Shown here in pieces: positions 62,134 through 64,000 of a DNA stretch of 64,000 nucleotides. Positions within the stretch are counted from its first letter, which is position 1. Each line of letters starts with the position of its first letter. A program made the position numbers and the translations under genes. Location of the stretch: positions 3,578,664 through 3,642,663 of the forward strand of contig CP030158.1 of NCBI GenBank assembly GCA_003285105.1. Reading direction: 5' to 3'. This DNA is from Roseithermus sacchariphilus. Its GTDB lineage: Bacteria > Bacteroidota > Rhodothermia > Rhodothermales > MEBIC09517. Under the pieces are notes generated by a model that saw nothing but the letters and a program-made list of their open reading frames with translations, was not told the origin of the DNA and searched no databases.

Positions 62134-62193
62134 GCCTCCGTGGCGGCCTCCGTGGCAGCTTCTTTGGCGGCCCCCGTCGCGGCCTCCGTCCTC
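62134..62193 (+). repeat. 12-bp tandem repeat in the gap before surA
   Basis: Five phased units: GCCTCCGTGGCG, GCCTCCGTGGCA, GCTTCTTTGGCG, GCCCCCGTCGCG, GCCTCCGTCCTC. In one frame they would read ASVA-ASVA-ASLA-APVA-ASVL, but no convincing gene is present. The same GCCTCCG core appears in the coding repeat at 52803-52850. Confidence 0.7.
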
Positions 62194-62293
62194 ATCCTCC
62201 ACAATATCCTCCGGGCTGTCTCGTTTCGACGGAGGCCTCCCGGCCTCACCCGCCCGGCCGACGTTCCTCTTTCGCGCATCGACCCCTACCTTC

Positions 62294-63664
62294 ATGCCTG
62301 TTCGTGCCCGCCTCCCCCGCTTCCTCTCTGTGCTGACGTTGCTGCTCCTGGCAGGCTGGATGGCGGCGCTCCCTGCCGAGGCCCAGGACGGCGAGGTGGT
62401 CGATGAGATCGTCGCCATCGTCGGGAACGACATCATCCTCCGCTCGGACGTCGACGGCCTGGTCTACGGCTACATCCAGCAGGGCCGGACGACGTACTCG
62501 CCGGAACTCTGGCGCGAGGCGCTCGAACAGCTCATCGACCAGCACGTGCTGACGATCCTGGCCGAGCGCGACACCACCATCGAAGTCTCGGACGACGAGG
62601 TCGACCAGGCCCTGGATCAGCGCATACAGCAGCTGACGGCCCAGGTGGGCTCGCAGGCGCAGCTCGAGGAGCTCTATGGCAAGAGCGTCGTCCAGATCCG
62701 GGCCGAGCTGCGGGAGGAGTTCCGCGACCGCCTGCTGGCCGAGCAGTACCAGAACCGCAAGCTCCAGCAGATCAAGATAACGCCCAGCGAGGTCCGCGCG
62801 TGGTTCCGGCAGATCCCGCCGGACTCCCTGCCCACCGTGCCGGCGACGATCCGCGCCTCGCACGTCGTCCGCTACCCCGAGCCCAGCCCGGAAGCCCGCG
62901 CCGAGGCCCTGGAGATCATCACCACGATCCGCGACTCCATCGTCACCGGCGGGGCCAGCCTCGAAGAGATGGCCGAGCTGTTCTCGGACGATGCGGGCTC
63001 CGCCCAGAACGGCGGCCGGCTCCAGGACTTCAAGCTGGACGACCTCGTCCCGGAGTTTGCCGCCGTGGCCTCCCGCCTGCCCATCGGCGAGATCTCCCAG
63101 GTCTTCGAAACGCCCTTCGGCTACCACATCCTGCGGGTCAACAGCCGCCGGGGGGACGTCGTGGACTTCAACCACATCCTGATCCAGATCGACCGCACCA
63201 AGTTCGACGCCACCGGCACCATCCAATTCCTCTCCGTGCTGCGGGACTCGGTGCTGCACCACAACGTCCCCTTCGAGACCATCGCGCGGCGGCATTCACA
63301 GGAACAGCTCTCGGCCCAGCGCGGCGGGCGGGTGGTGGACCCGCGTACGCTGGAGCGTGACCTCGTGCTCGACGCCCTCGGCCCCTCCTGGCGCAGCACC
63401 ATCGACACGCTGGAGATCGGGGAGATCAGCCACCCGGCCGAGGTCGAACTGCTCGACGGCGACCGCGCCTTCCACATCGTGAAGCTGACGCGCCGCGTGC
63501 CGGAACACACGCTCAGCCTGGAGACGGACTACGCGCGGATCGAGCAGTATGCCCTGCAGGAGAAACGCGCCGTCGAGATGCGCAAATGGCTGGACCAGCT
63601 CCGCAAGGAGGTCTACATCGAGGTGCGGGGCAAGGCCGCCGCCCTGAACGTCGCCCGCAACTAA
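62294..63664 (+). CDS. surA: SurA-like periplasmic chaperone/peptidyl-prolyl isomerase
   Basis: 456 residues from ATG at 62294, with a signal peptide ([20 protein letters not shown]). The SurA N-domain is clear: [20 protein letters not shown] and [20 protein letters not shown]. Two parvulin domains follow: [12 protein letters not shown] with [20 protein letters not shown] and [13 protein letters not shown] (about 190-300), and a weaker one, [13 protein letters not shown] to [11 protein letters not shown] (about 300-400). Domain order and length match SurA. It escorts unfolded barrel proteins to the BAM complex, fitting the many barrel genes in this window. Confidence 0.92.
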   Translation: MPVRARLPRFLSVLTLLLLAGWMAALPAEAQDGEVVDEIVAIVGNDIILRSDVDGLVYGYIQQGRTTYSPELWREALEQLIDQHVLTILAERDTTIEVSDDEVDQALDQRIQQLTAQVGSQAQLEELYGKSVVQIRAELREEFRDRLLAEQYQNRKLQQIKITPSEVRAWFRQIPPDSLPTVPATIRASHVVRYPEPSPEARAEALEIITTIRDSIVTGGASLEEMAELFSDDAGSAQNGGRLQDFKLDDLVPEFAAVASRLPIGEISQVFETPFGYHILRVNSRRGDVVDFNHILIQIDRTKFDATGTIQFLSVLRDSVLHHNVPFETIARRHSQEQLSAQRGGRVVDPRTLERDLVLDALGPSWRSTIDTLEIGEISHPAEVELLDGDRAFHIVKLTRRVPEHTLSLETDYARIEQYALQEKRAVEMRKWLDQLRKEVYIEVRGKAAALNVARN

Positions 63665-63701
63665 CCCCCTCTCCCCGCCCGGAACCCGCTTGCCAGACAG
63701 C

Positions 63702-64000
63702 ATGCCCGCCACGGATCCAACACCCACCGAACAGGACACCCTGGACGCCCTCCACGAAGGGTACCAGCGGCTTCGCGACGAAATCGGCAAGGTCATCATT
63801 GGCCAGGAGGACATCATCCAGCAGGTGTTCATCAGCCTGCTCTCGCGCGGGCACGTGCTCCTCGTGGGCGTGCCCGGCCTGGCCAAGACGCTGCTCATCC
63901 GCACGCTGGCCGCGGCCATCGACCTGAAGTTCAGCCGCATCCAGTTCACCCCGGACCTGATGCCGAGCGACATCACCGGGACGGAGATCATCGAGGAGGA
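63702..64000 (+). CDS. MoxR-type AAA+ ATPase, N-terminal part
   Basis: The gene runs off the right window edge; 99 residues are visible from ATG at 63702, 37 bp after surA. The MoxR/RavA family is shown by [20 protein letters not shown], the Walker A GVPGLAKT (about 57-64) and [20 protein letters not shown]. MoxR ATPases act as chaperones that mature protein complexes, often with von Willebrand-A partner proteins encoded next to them. Its place after three folding factors fits a role in envelope protein biogenesis. Confidence 0.9.
   Translation, partial: MPATDPTPTEQDTLDALHEGYQRLRDEIGKVIIGQEDIIQQVFISLLSRGHVLLVGVPGLAKTLLIRTLAAAIDLKFSRIQFTPDLMPSDITGTEIIEE

Noticed and set aside
62086-62406. A small + strand gene encoding ASVA repeats before surA
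   Set aside because: It overlaps the surA signal peptide in another frame, and its regularity comes from the 12-bp DNA repeat. No family match.
1-64000. tRNA, rRNA, insertion sequences or phage genes
   Set aside because: No cloverleaf-like segment, rRNA signature, transposase or integrase motif, or flanking terminal repeats were found on reading the intergenic regions and frames.

Overview
The window is about 68% G+C, gene-dense and almost free of strong Shine-Dalgarno sequences. It carries type IX secretion (T9SS) genes (PorU, PorV, and a secreted protein with a C-terminal sorting domain), large TonB-receptor-like barrels, an ECF sigma/anti-sigma pair and promoters of the TTTG-N19-TAnnTTTG type. 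Together these point to the Bacteroidota/Rhodothermota branch, most likely a high-GC Rhodothermales-type bacterium. No rRNA, tRNA, insertion sequence, prophage or CRISPR array was recognised. Nothing here shows that the organism is thermophilic or names its species.

Layout. 1-6268 (+): carbohydrate-related genes: the end of a phosphotriesterase-family hydrolase, a Tat-exported sugar isomerase/epimerase-like protein, a sugar-binding lipoprotein, an inositol-phosphatase-family protein and a GH92 alpha-mannosidase. 6446-12170 (+): two paralogous outer-membrane barrels, each with a similar bipartite element about 150-165 bp upstream. 12419-13400 (+): a helix-hairpin-helix lipoprotein overlapping a small membrane protein. 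13539-20277 (+): a deoxy-sugar (rhamnose/fucose) operon of fucose-isomerase-like protein, class II aldolase, rhamnulokinase, fused rhamnulose-phosphate aldolase/lactaldehyde dehydrogenase and a DinB-fold protein, behind a good Bacteroidota-type promoter. 20319-22781: a lone MlaE permease, a divergent SpoIIE-type phosphatase and a doubtful small ORF closed by a strong terminator.

22948-41551 (-): a long run of envelope genes. Read in transcription order it is PorU, PorV, a T9SS-tagged M6 pseudo-protease, a gluzincin/TolB-propeller/barrel protein, a TlpA thioredoxin, a DUF5683 protein, a fused isoprenoid-alcohol kinase/DUF92 protein, a dicarboxylate/glutamate symporter and a TPR protein. 41889-46085 (-): a degenerate two-component-like protein, a metallo-beta-lactamase-fold hydrolase, a LON-domain protein and a sodium:solute symporter. 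46286-50985 (+): an unknown barrel, methylmalonyl-CoA mutase and its MeaB chaperone. 51155-55850 (+): a Sde182/nucleoside-hydrolase-like secreted protein and a GH78 alpha-L-rhamnosidase. 55919-58855 (-): gltX and the ECF sigma/anti-sigma pair. 59066-64000 (+): three parvulin/SurA-type periplasmic folding factors and the start of a MoxR ATPase.

How the genes fit together: GH78 would release L-rhamnose outside the cytoplasm and the 13.5-20 kb operon would convert it to DHAP and lactate. GH92, the binding lipoprotein and the symporters fit scavenging of other glycans and small molecules. The PorU/PorV block builds and decorates the cell surface, and the SurA-like trio would help fold the many barrels. 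The main points for follow-up are the T9SS-exported M6 protein whose zinc motif has been lost, the paired upstream elements, the heptanucleotide and 12-bp repeats, the absence of a classical rhamnose isomerase, the fused kinase and the pseudo-receiver protein.
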